Assembly: GCA_020284085.1 (NCBI GenBank)
Contig: JACEVL010000018.1
Coordinates: 552,001-616,000 of the forward strand
Reading direction: 5' to 3'
Source: Aporrectodea caliginosa
Lineage: Eukaryota; Annelida; Clitellata; Crassiclitellata; Lumbricidae
Length of the DNA: 64,000 bases
A program made the translations under genes and the position numbers. A model generated the notes under the pieces. The model made no database searches. It saw only the letters and a list, made by a program, of their open reading frames with translations, and had not been told where the DNA came from. This document shows, one piece after another, positions 21,401 to 31,637 of the stretch (within the stretch, counting starts at the first letter, position 1; each line of letters starts with the position of its first letter).

Positions 21401-23225
21401 CTGACCTATGCCTCTGTGTTTCTAAGTCCGTGTATATCTCACCTCTGTCTCTTTGTGTATTATTAATTTCATTACTGACGCTGGACAATGTATCACTCTT
21501 CTTGTCTTTACTTAACATGTATCTGATTCCATTGATTTTCCCAATAATCATAGGTTTCACTGGATTATCCATCACTAAGGCTTCCACCTTCCCAGCATAA
21601 TATTCACTTTCTAAATCAACATTAGCTGTAGGATAGTACCGTGTACTCCCATCTATCAATGTACACATTGCTTCCTTTCCTGTCAAATTTGATTCGTCTA
21701 TAAGCGTCCTCTTTACAACACAGCATGTTGCTCCTGAATCATAAAGACACTCCACCGACCGACCATTCACTAGAACTTTATATCTTGTATCTTCTCCGTT
21801 CAGATTTAATAAATTGTCATTATTGATTGTTACAAGGGTGTTTACTATCTGGTTAGTTGTCACACCTTTCTTAACCAGAATCTCTTGTTTCTCCCTTAAT
21901 TCTAGACTCTGTTTTGCATCTAGATTTGCGTTTTCCATCTTTTCCTTGTATGAGCTATTCTCAAATACTTGTATGGCTGCCGTTGTGTGTTTGACGACAC
22001 TTTTTGGTTTATTCGTGCAATGATTGGCCTTGTGACCTTGTCCTCCACACGAATAACAAACAATCTTTGGTTCAACAGATTGTGCTCTTTCTCTGTGGTA
22101 GTCTCTGTTAGCAAACTTATTGAAATTCATCTCCTTGTGAAATCTAGTTTCTGTCCTTCCTCTGTTTGCTGTATTAAGAACTTTGTCCTTTGTCTTTTCT
22201 TCGTATCCTCGATTTAGATTCCTGTCCTGAGAAAATCTTACTATGGATTTCATTGTCATGTCTCCATGTTTGTAACCATGAGCTTCTATGTAAGACTCAG
22301 CATGGGTTAGCATTTCCTTAAGGCTGATCTTTCCTTTCTCCGTGAGGAATGTCTTCAATTCCATGGAACACGTTGAGAAGAACTGATCCCTTAAAATCAA
22401 ATTCTCCAATCCTTCGTAATCCTTCTCGAATCCTGCCATGGATAACCACTGTTGGATATACCTCCTGAGACGCTCTAAGAACTGGGAACAAGATTCTCCG
22501 ACCTCGATACGGCTGTCCTTGAACCTCTGCCTATAGCCACCCTCAGTTAATCTGAATCTCTTTAACAATTGCTCTTTTAGACAGTTATAATCTTGTGCTT
22601 CTCTGGAAGTTAACCTCTGGTATACTTCCAAAGCTTTTCCCTCGAGATGTCTAGCTAGTGTCAAAGCCCAAATTTCTTGTGGTATTTCATATGCTTCAAC
22701 TGTTCTCTCGAATCTCAACAAATACGCGTCAAGGCAATCCTTATTTTCATTAAAATTGGGAAACTTAATATCTCTCATTCCTCTTCCGTGATTTCCACCG
22801 TTTCCCTCTTCCCTATCAGTTACAAACATACCGTTATGTTCTCCGTTTTGCCTACGATCAGAAACCGCCCTTGCTTCAATCTCTTTGACCTTAATCTCTG
22901 CTTCAAGCTTCTTTAACTCAAAATCCATCTGGCGCTTAGCTCGCTCATCCTCTGCTTGCCTCTTAGCTCGCTCTTCTTCTATCTCCATTTGGCGCTTAGC
23001 ACGCTCATCCTCTGCTTGTCTCTTAGCTCGCTCTTCTTCTAATTGACGTTTACTACGAGCCTCCTCAACTTCCAATAATTCTCTAGCCTTTTTATCTTCT
23101 CTTTCTTTGGCTCTCTCTTCTCTCAGTTCAGCTTGTCGTTCTGTCACGAAGCTTTTCAACTCGTCTCCTTCCATCCCCAAGTCTCGACCTACCTGAATTA
23201 ACTGCTGATAATCGGTAGCCGACAT
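18444..23225 (-). CDS. Gag-Pol polyprotein with order Gag-PR-IN-RT-RH (Gmr1-like)
   Basis: One uninterrupted 1,593-codon frame. Residues about 30-120 are a highly charged coiled coil with repeated ERAKRQ units. About 150-330 is a retrotransposon Gag/capsid-like region (FPNFNENKD, LARHLEGKALEVYQRL). A CCHC zinc knuckle (CYSCGGQGHKANHC) is near 390-403. The protease DSGA is near 495. An HHCC zinc finger (HLGIKKTH...CDIC) lies near 730-770. Integrase catalytic residues are in VDIIGP near 802, HTDRGSQF near 860 and CVERLNG near 897. The reverse transcriptase follows, with LPFGLINSAS and the YVDD box near 1328. RNase H is at about 1475-1590 (QTDASGVGLG, ETDHCGLQYM). The integrase precedes the RT. 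All catalytic motifs appear intact and no frameshift separates Gag from Pol. The start is the first ATG; the leader of about 330 bp lies upstream. Confidence 0.95.
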   Translation of the reverse strand: MSATDYQQLIQVGRDLGMEGDELKSFVTERQAELREERAKEREDKKARELLEVEEARSKRQLEEERAKRQAEDERAKRQMEIEEERAKRQAEDERAKRQMDFELKKLEAEIKVKEIEARAVSDRRQNGEHNGMFVTDREEGNGGNHGRGMRDIKFPNFNENKDCLDAYLLRFERTVEAYEIPQEIWALTLARHLEGKALEVYQRLTSREAQDYNCLKEQLLKRFRLTEGGYRQRFKDSRIEVGESCSQFLERLRRYIQQWLSMAGFEKDYEGLENLILRDQFFSTCSMELKTFLTEKGKISLKEMLTHAESYIEAHGYKHGDMTMKSIVRFSQDRNLNRGYEEKTKDKVLNTANRGRTETRFHKEMNFNKFANRDYHRERAQSVEPKIVCYSCGGQGHKANHCTNKPKSVVKHTTAAIQVFENSSYKEKMENANLDAKQSLELREKQEILVKKGVTTNQIVNTLVTINNDNLLNLNGEDTRYKVLVNGRSVECLYDSGATCCVVKRTLIDESNLTGKEAMCTLIDGSTRYYPTANVDLESEYYAGKVEALVMDNPVKPMIIGKINGIRYMLSKDKKSDTLSSVSNEINNTQRDRGEIYTDLETQRHRSVGVDDVTDKPITEICDVHSTAAIETRTSTNKIERYKPLKLAEMPDIKVTPVEIKKLQEEDESLKKYREMSELENKEGVQTDKIQFIKKNGLLYRKYNEVLKDEVKLQLMVPKSLRDKVLSIAHCSLLSAHLGIKKTHDKICNDFYWPSINQDVRRFVLSCDICQRTVDKKVTYRAPMGHLPVLDVPYKCICVDIIGPINPMSSRGHRYVLTIIDLSTRYPEAIPLKGISTEEVAEALFGVYCRMGAPQRIHTDRGSQFTSDLMAEVNKMLLIKHTFTSPYHAMGNGCVERLNGTIKATLRKLIGEQPKEWDRYLAPLLYALRDAVHESHGFTPFELLFGRSCRGPIKILKELWTNESVEEEVKDAFTYMLELRERIEETCAMAQKAINQANVKNKKYYDKKARNRKLEIGNKVMLLLPSCSNKLLIKWQGPFTVRDRVGDYDYRVELDNGQIKTYHINMLKRYYERGDEVDKKSSTKHEQVNDTETIAFVSAVVHDGELGINGEEEILELYNSKQTEDYRNVDINPNLNGKQKDELLTLLKEYSDIFSDVPGKTDLVKHEIHLTSSEPVRLKAYPTPYHLQKEIDKEIGIMLENKIIERSESAYAAPLVVVKKADGSNRLCCNYKQLNKITVFDPEPMMSNEDIFNKLSGNKVYSKFDFCKGYWQIPMSEESKDYTTFICANGMFKFNVLPFGLINSASSYNRLIRKILYGTRNLESYVDDILAHTKGWEEHLETLKDFFERVRKAHLTLKPKKCSLGYGKIDFLGHTLRSDNISPKVESVDKIVDMPRPKTKKQVRSFLGAVNYYRKFIPHCAELMAPLSDLTKKLSPNVVEWNPELDKAFKELKGVLAKAPILKLPDLNKEFVIQTDASGVGLGCVLMQAYDGINHPVAYASRKLLERERRYSVEERECLAIMWGIEKFDRYLFGKQFVIETDHCGLQYMREGRMKNARVMRWSLALQNYSFKVNYIKGCNNVISDYLSRGLI

Positions 23226-23536
23226 CTTACTTGTTTACTTTATTTCAACCAAGTAATTAATCAAAAGCCTTGCGCTTTATAAAATTCTCAAATCTTACCT
23301 AAGATCTGTATGCAACCTCTTAGTTACAATATATAATCTATGTCTATGACGTAACGTTATGACGTAACGTTAAATGTTCAACTTCAATGGCTTATTGCAC
23401 CGTTTAAAATGTCAAGTGTGCGTGCCGTTAAAATTCAAATTAATCGTCTCTAATTTTCACAGAAAGCATAAATCTACAGCGTTAGTGCAAGTTAACTAAT
23501 AGTTTACTTGAGTTAGCAAAGTCTCTCAAAATCCTG

Positions 23537-23551
23537 GACGCTGAGCACCCA
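23537..23551 (-). other. Putative primer-binding site
   Basis: In element orientation the 5' LTR end CTACA is followed by TTA and then TGGGTGCTCAGCG. TGG at this position would pair with a tRNA CCA end. I cannot assign the tRNA from memory. Confidence 0.45.
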
Positions 23552-23554
23552 TAA

Positions 23555-24602
23555 TGTAGCCCTAATGTGGATTAGTCGCCTTTTTGCTGCGTCCGTAATG
23601 GCAGAGTAGAACATTACATTACTTCAAATAAGGTTATAGGAAACACTAGGCATCTTTTGTAGAAAAGTCTTGTATTGTGTTAATTAGAAAGACAATCAAT
23701 TGACATACAATTCAAATAAATACCTATCTACCTATGAGTGGCATTATTTATTAAATAATATAATTATGTTTTATGAGCTTATCTGATCCTTCAGACAACT
23801 TCAGTCTCGCTTCGATGACATCGCAGTAGAGTCCGTAGAAACTGTTTCAATGTAGGAGTAGGTTTCGTCGAAGATATGTATTTCAACGGAGGTGAATCTT
23901 CTTCTGAAGCGTCGCGGCGAAGACATGTAATCGTAACGATGCTTCGTCTTCCAATCAGTTCTTCCAACGTCGAAGTAGTGGTTGAAAAGGATCGTCACAA
24001 CAACAGACAAACCGGAATTAGATAAATCCGTATCGCTTGCTTTAAAGTTGCTGTACGAAGACTAATCAATCCTTCGTAAACATCCGCAGTTCAAATCATC
24101 CACACGCAGAAACGACGACAACTCAACCGTTCTACGCTTCCAAGTAGACTTATCGAAAGGATCACTCGTTGGCCCTTTTATGCTCAACGGTTACTCCTAA
24201 ATTCGATTAAAAGTCCGCCACAACGATGCTATCATCTATTACAAGATGCATAGTCATCTAGAACCTCGAAACTGACGATTCATTCACCGAAAACGTCCTT
24301 CCAATCGCAGGAACGTCTCCAATCGTCCAACTCGCTTGAACTCCAAATTTCAAGTTCTCTCTCAACGCATTTCTATTCGTTCCTTCATTACGTCGTCACG
24401 GTAACGCTTGGATAAATCGTATTACGTCATGGAGCCGTTAACGCTGTTTTAACGGTTCGCTAGGCAGTTAATTACGTATTAATGAAAGCCACTCATGAAT
24501 TAACTAATGCCACCCGTAATTGACTATCTTATCTTAACCTTAGAAATTAATTAATTAATTAAGTAAACTAACAATAGATTTGATAAGTTATATTTCGCTA
24601 CA
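23555..24602 (-). repeat. 5' LTR of the Gmr1-like element
   Basis: 1,048 bp bounded by TG...CA in element orientation. It would carry the promoter and R region. In plus orientation it starts TGTAGCCCTAATGTGG. Confidence 0.93.
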
Positions 24603-25028
24603 CATGTGTGTGAGTGCATCTGTATACCTTGCCTATAACGTTATTACTTATTGATGGCTGCTTTGTAGACTGGCTTCGGTAGAATGACGTGTATGCGTCC
24701 TGTAGGGGCCTACCTGTGAGAGAATAATGGCCTATGGGTTGACACTTGGTTAGGTTTAATAGTGTGTCTCATTTTCCGTCATAAACTTGGACAGGCTAAA
24801 GACTTTAAAAGCATTATAGCAACTAAATATTAGGGGAGGCTGACTTACGAAGCACTTTGACTGCAAAGGCGTTGACTAACAATTGCAGTTGATAGGCCTA
24901 TGATCCTGCTGGTTTCAACCGGTTACAATTGGTTTGAACTGCAGAGGTTAGGTTCCTATAGCAAGGCTAAGAGCGGACGCAGCCAACCGCGAACACCACA
25001 ATACCCTGAGCGCGTTACCCCAAGGAGA

Positions 25029-25046
25029 GACAGACAAGAGACAGAC

Positions 25047-25110
<64 letters not shown>
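25029..25110. repeat. (GA)n microsatellite
   Basis: An AGACAGACAGAG lead-in changes to about 27 uninterrupted AG dinucleotides, ending at GGGGGG. It lies about 110 bp before the start codon of the 72-residue gene, so it may sit near its promoter. Confidence 0.95.
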
Positions 25111-25115
<5 letters not shown>

Positions 25116-25218
25116 CTATGACTGGTTTTAGGGCCGATGTTTCATAAGTTCATAGTTGTTTAGAGAAGGTAGTTGGAACTTAAACGCAGTTCTTCGTCGA
25201 ACAACAAACGACGACAAA

Positions 25219-25288
25219 ATGGCCGGCGGTCGACTGTTCGCGTCTTTCGTGATCTGCGCTCTGCTTGGAATCGTTTCTGGTCAAATGA
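25219..25288 (+). CDS. Exon 1 of the 72-residue membrane protein gene (signal peptide)
   Basis: 70 coding bases followed by donor GTAAGTGC, phase 1. The start is favoured by the Kozak-like AAAATGG and by the hydrophobic leader that follows. Confidence 0.6.
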
Positions 25289-27098
25289 GTAAGTGCCGCC
25301 GCCGTCATTAGGCCTATTCTGCTCATTTTTCAAGTAATATATTGTAATCGAACATTAATATGACGCCTCCGTAGTTAGTCTTAGTTAACTGTGGTATTGT
25401 AGGCCTAACAGCAACTTGCTCCTCCTCTTTTTATGCCATCAGAAAACTCTAAACCCATGGCCTTTCTTCCTCATCCACCCATAATGTAACCAAAGCCACT
25501 ACCGTTGCTAAACTTCTATATGCCTCCCCATCCTGGTGGGGTCTTACCATGGCTTCCGATAAAGAACGCCTGGAAAAACTCCTAAAAAGAGACACCTAGG
25601 TTACCTAGAACAATCTTTTCCAACAGTCTCTGAACTTGCCAATATAGCTGATGCGAAACTCCTTTCTTCCATATTACACAACCCCAAGCATGTACTTCAC
25701 CAACTCCTACCTCCACTCCGACCCCTCTCCTCTCGCCAATTAAGACCTAGAGCACAAACCATACTCTCCCACCCAAAGACAACTCTCAATATTTATGCCC
25801 AGACCATTATAAAAGACCGACCCACACCTCAGCGTGGTGAGGGGGTGTTAACAACTCAGTAGGGGATTGCCTGCAGAGGCTATGCCATCAGTGGTGAAGG
25901 CCAAGCTGAAGTACCACCTAGGGCGCTACGCGAGGTGGAAAGGCTTGGCAGGAACCCTGAAAGGTTGGCTAACGTGGGCGGCAAAGGCCTGGGCAGCAGC
26001 AGGTTTTGTATCATGGTAAGGCGGAAAATGAATTGAGGTATCATTAACGGCTTACACATGAAAAAGTTCGATCATAGTGAGTTGTCACAACGATCAACCA
26101 CTGTGATGTGGAAAGACGTGGGAACCTACCACCTTACTTTCCCAATCAGCAACATGGACAGTCACACACAAAAAAGGTGGAGAAGACTTGTCCATGGAGC
26201 GACCAACCCTCGGATCGAGGATGGTTGAAGACAAGACATATAAAAATATTTATTCTAAAATTTTCTAATTAACTATAATTATTCATTATCACTCATGTTA
26301 GCAGTTGTCCATATATGCATGGTGAAAAAATGTTTGTTGAATTTCAATGCATATAATTATGCTCATGTTGTTTGTTATTCAAATTAATATTATTTCTGAA
26401 AAATTGTGAGCATGTAGACAATATTTAGAGGTTGCTCGACAGCCCCAAACTGTTTTATGAATATAATGAAGACTATGAAATAGAAAATAACACAAATGAC
26501 TGAACATGAGGCCTCTGTTCAGAGGTCTGACATTAAAAACCAAGAATTCTACAAGAAATTTTGTCTTAACCTGATGTGTGCTCGACACTAGATCAAATTA
26601 ATTTATCAGTTTACAATATTGGCAGCAGCTACTGTAAAAGCTCAAGACATAGATAACACGTCTGTCTCGCTCTAAGGTTCGTCACAATTAGACAAACATC
26701 ACTCTGAAACTGAAAGCAGCATTCATGCAGTTGTGAAACCACTTTTGTTTGTCCATGGACGATGACAAAAGATTGATTGCAGAACCAATGATTCTGTGCA
26801 GAGTGTTTGAGGGATCAAATGTTGAGAGATGTAATTTTATATTCCGTCTTAGAATTACTTTAATAACAGTACTTGTTAATGTTGTTTCACAATAACGAAA
26901 TAATAAAAACAAGAAAACTAATGAAAATGTTTTTCATTCTGACTTGTAGGTATTGATAACCAGAAGGGATCTGAAGTGGGTAAGAATGCTGGAATCTCTA
27001 TTGCCATCTGCTATGGTACCATCTTCATAATTACGGGCGTCGTTAACTTCCTCCGGTGGAAGTTCATCAAGAGGAACAGACCTATGCAAATCCAGTAG
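25219..27098 (+). CDS. Putative two-exon gene for an unrecognised 72-residue type I membrane protein
   Basis: Exon 1 (25219-25288) starts at ATG in the context GACAAAATGG and encodes a signal peptide (MAGGRLFASFVICALLGIVS, then GQM). Exon 2 (26950-27098) joins in phase 1 and encodes a short ectodomain (SIDNQKGSEVGKNAG), a helix of about 20 residues (ISIAICYGTIFIITGVVNFL) and a basic tail (RWKFIKRNRPMQIQ) before TAG. The architecture is signal peptide, about 17-residue lumenal part, one membrane segment and a cytosolic basic tail. The mature protein would be about 50 residues. AATAAA at 27363-27368 is a plausible poly(A) signal. I do not recognise the family. It resembles small regulators of membrane proteins only in layout. 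Confidence 0.6.
25490..25830 (+). pseudogene. 5'-truncated LINE (CR1/L2-like) reverse transcriptase end, frameshifted
   Basis: One frame reads LLYASPSWWGLTMASDKERL and, after a frameshift, another reads ADAKLLSSILHNPKHVLHQL followed by LPPLRP. These are the conserved C-terminal motifs of CR1/L2-like reverse transcriptases. It lies in the intron of the 72-residue gene. Confidence 0.72.
25831..26235. repeat. Probable mobile-element-derived block of unknown class
   Basis: A GC-richer block (TCAGCGTGGTGAGGGGGTGT through CAACCCTCGGATCGAGGATG) stands out from the AT-rich surroundings and directly follows the LINE fragment. It has no open frame. It could be LINE untranslated sequence. Class uncertain. 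Confidence 0.35.
26950..27098 (+). CDS. Exon 2 of the 72-residue membrane protein gene (TM helix)
   Basis: The acceptor is TGACTTGTAG; the frame is completed as AGT (Ser) and runs 49 codons to TAG. It encodes the transmembrane segment and basic tail. Confidence 0.6.
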
Positions 27099-27548
27099 CC
27101 TTTCCATGTGGATAGTTTCATCTTCTGCTTCTCCAATTGGTTAACATTTCCTCATTCAAATCGACAATGATGACAGACCTCTGAAACGTTAGGCACCACA
27201 GCAACAGACGATGACATCACAGCATTGTTTTCGTTCGTAAACAATGCAGATAATGAGGAAGCAGATTTTGCGGTTTGCAGACGAAATCTGTGTTATATTT
27301 AGCAGTATAACAAACGAGGTTATAAACTATTGACTCTGTATGGCAAATATATTTATTTAAAGAATAAATTTCACTCTGTTCCATTAAGAAAGTTATCCAA
27401 AAGTTTAAAATAATTTGCTTCTGTTTTGACCAGAGATCTCATTTTGCAAATGAATTTTTTTGAGTGTTGTAGAATCGTTTTTACATTATCTTGTCTGTGT
27501 CACTTCATTGCCAGCTGTTCTGGAGTTTATTTACCATGAGTTACTTTT

Positions 27549-27615
27549 AACACTTTAACAATGAGCATGTACTAAAAGTGACTGGGAAACCAATGCAGCT
27601 CATCGCTAAAGTGTT
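27549..27615. mobile_element. Micro-MITE copy 2
   Basis: Arms AACACTTTAACAATGAGC and GCTCATCGCTAAAGTGTT surround GTACTAAAAGTGACTGGGAA. The arm change ATGAGC/GCTCAT is compensatory relative to copy 1 (ACAAGC/GCTTGT), so pairing is kept although the sequence differs. Confidence 0.78.
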
Positions 27616-28780
27616 GATAGGGCTCCTAATATCGCAATACAGCATCTCTATTGCTAGTGCTTGGTATCACCAATACGTTTGATAGTATCACAAAAAGCAT
27701 TGCAATATGCTGGTAGCACTAGTGTATCACCAATAGTTTTAAACCACTAAATCAGTTATGCTTGTACCAATCCTTCCTGATTGCTATGTTTGGTGTGCCA
27801 TATGACTTGCTGTATTAAACTTTGATTGACAAAGTGCAGCGTAATTGTAATTCATGACACGTCTTGTTCTAATCTCAAGTCTTTGGCTTAAAAACATTGG
27901 ACTCGTTGGAAACACGTGCTTTTGTGATAGTTGATTAAACTGGTTTAATGGATGATTCTGTGTGAATTAATAGCTTCGAAACTGAAGTTAGTTATTAAAA
28001 GTGAATAGGTCTGTTGAAACGTAGAAAGCCACAGCAACGTCTGAGCAGAGTGATTGAAGACTTCTTAAATTACATCGGCCCAAGTGAATTCAAGTGAATT
28101 AATTCTCTTCACAAGGGTATTAAATATGCTATGGGTGAATTGAACAAACTTTCTCTGCCCCCAACAATTGCATTAAATTTTTAAAGAAACACAAATAGTA
28201 AAGGTTAATATATTTCTGATTCAATGTAGCTTATTAATACATAATTTTGCAAAGTTACCTGTTTCAAATTTACTATAGGTTCTTGCATTAGTCTGATTGA
28301 CTACCTTAAAATTATAAGTTTCGTAGTTTCGTTTGATGTTATGTGCTGTGATTTGAGTCTTAGTGTTCAGTGAAAATTTTATGAAAAAGAATATCAAAAT
28401 ACCATGTTCATTATTTTAGAAGCATCAAAACACCATAATATAAATTTTTCACTTTTTTTCAAAGTGTTTGGTGTTATTCTTCCATTTGGTACATCACTGA
28501 ATAGATTCATTCAAGTCACTTCTGAGTTCTGAAATCATGTATTCCTGTGTTTTACGCAAAGTAGGCCTCCATTGGTCTCCTGGCAATGTTTGAGAAGGAA
28601 TGCTTATATCTGATGGAATGCAAGCATACTAGCTGGGTAAGAATTGTGGAATCATAAACCAAACGTCACTGTGACCAGTACCAAAGCAAGCCGAAATCGA
28701 TGTTCCAGTCATGTTGACAACCTCTTCTTGAAATTCTGACTTGGATTCAAAATTATATAGCTTATTCTTTGTGCCAACAT

Positions 28781-28845
28781 AACCTTTTAAGAGTGAGTGT
28801 ACTAAAAGCAACTGGGAAACCAATACAGCTTGTTGTTAAAGTGTT
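28781..28845. mobile_element. Micro-MITE copy 3
   Basis: The core GTACTAAAAGCAACTGGGAA and the right arm GCTTGTTGTTAAAGTGTT are conserved. The left arm (AACCTTTTAAGAGTGAGT) is more diverged. Confidence 0.68.
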
Positions 28846-30084
28846 AAACAATGTCTGATAAACGCATTGGTGGTGGCAAACTATATACATATTATGAAGC
28901 CAATCTGCTCTTGGCAAGTCGTTTTTGGGTTTGGCTAGATGCTGTAGAGTGTAGATTGATCAGTGGACCAATAAGCTCTTGCAGACTACATAAATTCTGT
29001 GCTAGGAACTAAGAACAGAGGAGTGCCTTTGACAGCTTCTCAATCATACAGCTACAGGTGCATAATTAGTACTTCTCTTTCACTGAACAGGTGTCCCTTT
29101 GGCGTTGTTCCCTGGGTAACGTGGATTACGTTCCACAGTGAGTAGCACTGGTAAAAATCATATTGACATTTATGTTCAATGTGATTTCTGTTTATTGCTT
29201 TTGTATTCCACTAATAAATCAACAGCTTATGAATAGTAACAATAGGCTTTACGTTTACGTAGACAGATACAATCCTGTTAATAAACAAAGAATCCATTAT
29301 CTCAGAGCAGCTACGAGCTAAGCTACAGGCTTAGACTGTTCCTTAAATATTTGAGCACTCTACTGGGTAAGTCATTTTTACACAACTTCAAACTAACACA
29401 TTATTTATCAGACTGCCTTGTAAAATAAACAGATGTTCCACGGAGAATTTGTGTGTCAATGGCATATTCAAAAATAAATCTAGAAAAATTATATCTCCAT
29501 GGTCTACACCTGGGAAAGTCAGGCTAAAGCCACTGATACTGTTTGCTCCATGATTCACATTTCTAGACAAACACTAGCACTTCAATATAACCAGAACGCG
29601 AATAACCAATAACTAAGAGTGAAGAAACAGACACACATACAGCTTCATCTAACACAGTCATTCAAAAAGTATGCTTTTAAAAGATTATGATTGTCATTAA
29701 AGCCTCAGTCCGATTCACCAGTAGCTGTCTTATGAAAGCATTTTAAATAATGGCTTAAAAATTGATAAGCAAAAATCAAGGTTTTCACACACATAAAAGC
29801 TCAAAGTAGTTCCATGCCAAACTTAGAAAGGTAAAGCCATATTTGTTAATTAAGCACCCTAATCAAAACATGCAGCATTCAAAAGCATAATCTGAGATTT
29901 TAAGGATCTTCATGCTGAAGCGCAGACAAGAAAATGGTAACCTAGTAAGAACAATAAGACTTCTTAACAAAATGCCAAGGTTCATAATAAATCTGAACTT
30001 TCATACTGCCACTATAATAAAAAATGGGCTGAAGGCACCAGTCAGTGGTCACGGCTAAGCAAAATCATTGTGCAACCCAAATTA

Positions 30085-30400
30085 TAGGGTGACTGCGGTC
30101 GAAAGCCAAGAGGGGCATCCAAACACATGGAAACAGTCTGTGGAGCAAACCAGTTATGGGAAGAGACAAGTTTTTAGTCAAGACCTGCAGATCAAAACAG
30201 ACTGTGCAGAGTGAATGTTTGCCGGAAAAGAGTTCCAGAGTCTCGGACCAGCAACAGAAGAGGTGCACCTGCCGACCGAAAGCTCTGCTTGTACACAGAA
30301 AAGTCAGATTAAGATCATCAGAAGACTTGTTTGAGCAGAGACAGAGAGAGACGTCTTTGGAGTTGACACTGACTGAAGATAGTAAAAGTTGGCAATGAAC
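30085..30400 (+). repeat. Dispersed repeat copy related to 120-905
   Basis: It contains AGAGTTCCAGAGTCTCGGAC then CAGCAACAGAAGAGGTGCACC. It resembles the part at 130-175 and the ends of 40905-41105 and 62660-62885. No functional frame. Confidence 0.45.
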
Positions 30401-31637
30401 AATAAGCAGTTCAGTGTGCTGATCTTGTGTAGCAGGTCATAGTTTATACACCACTTGGTCATCGTTTCACACAATCCTGTCCATATATTTCAGACACTGG
30501 CTTAAATCATTTCACAAAACGTTTTCTTAAAACGTGAGCTGTTTTCATCACTCAAACAAAACTTGTTGAGCAGAACACAAATTCCACATGTAAAACTCCA
30601 CAAAGTGTGCCTCAGCTGTACACAGAAAAGGCAAAATTTACTGTTGCTGCCTATTTTCTAAGCACTAACAAGATGTATTTCAATTTTAAACTTTGAACTT
30701 TGTCATTAGTTAAATGCTAACAATGAACTAAATGCACTAAATACAAAAAAAACAACAGAATAAATGCCAGGAAAGCTTTAACATCAATGTATTAATTGGC
30801 CTGTTACTCCAATAATTTTTTCACTGCTGATAAACATTCAACTGTAGAAATCCTTGCTGGAAATAACTAAATAACAAACTCAACATAAAATGCTTAAAAT
30901 CTAATTACTTGACTTTTTATATTCATTTTATTATATATAACAATTTACACATTTACTTTACAAGCAAATGTCAGCATCAGCAGAGTAGTTGGCTGCATAT
31001 GCTGCTGTTCCTCACAAAAAACAATGTTAAAAACATAACAGAACAAAACTCAAAAACGGAAAACTGGAAACAAGTCGGGTTCATATACGCTGCAGAAAAC
31101 ATGCATTTAAGCAAAACTCCTATGACTGATGGCTTTTTGAAGTAAGAGACAAACCTTCTTTGGTTGGTACCCAACAGGTTACTTATAATCTACACCTGTT
31201 GGTGTCATTTGTTACAAATTGCACCTGGGTAGTTATTAATGGCTTTATTAGTGACATAATGTCAACAAAGTCCTGTGTGAAAATGAGACAAATAATAACA
31301 TAAAATACTCACTTATTTAAACAAATTTAAATACATAAAATATCATCCTTAACTTCTCAAAACACAATCAAGTACAGATTGGGCAGCAAAAGCCAAGAAT
31401 CAGTTTACAGACCATGAACTTATAATTCAAAAACTTCAGTTGGAACATTATTCTTGTCCTTTGCAGGTCATGTTAGAATTTCTGATGAGGCCAGTAAAAT
31501 TTTGAGGCATCTTTCAGTAGTTTCAAGCAATGGCTGCCCACTTTCGTCTAACTTGCGATGAATGTGATATATTTTCGCAGGGCCTTATGCACATGCATCT
31601 CTCTTAGGCGGGCCCGGATCCTCCACACACCCTAGGG

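Larger units (their letters stand above)
17214..24602 (-). mobile_element. Full-length Gmr1-like Ty3/gypsy LTR retrotransposon, 7,389 bp
   Basis: Two 1,048-bp direct LTRs (17214-18261 and 23555-24602) start TGTAGC and end GCTACA. They are flanked by the 5-bp duplication CATGT (17209-17213 and 24603-24607). The element reads on the minus strand: 5' LTR at 23555-24602, leader, one Gag-Pol frame (23225 to 18444), polypurine tract and 3' LTR. The LTRs differ at two positions that I can see (near 17237/23578 and 17559/23900), so insertion is recent. Domain order is Gag, protease, integrase, reverse transcriptase, RNase H: gypsy-type sequences in a copia-type order, as in the Gmr1 group of deuterostomes. 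No env-like frame. Confidence 0.95.
27399..31500. other. Gene-poor stretch between the 72-residue gene and FoxP
   Basis: No supported coding exon. It contains two micro-MITE copies and a dispersed-repeat copy near 30085-30400. A duplicated ATCACCAATA motif (27667 and 27727) is also present. Part of it may be FoxP 3' UTR, whose end is not clear. Confidence 0.4.

Noticed and set aside
20986..21600. 204-codon plus-strand frame opposite the LTR element
   Set aside because: It is antisense to the Gag-Pol frame and has no independent signal.
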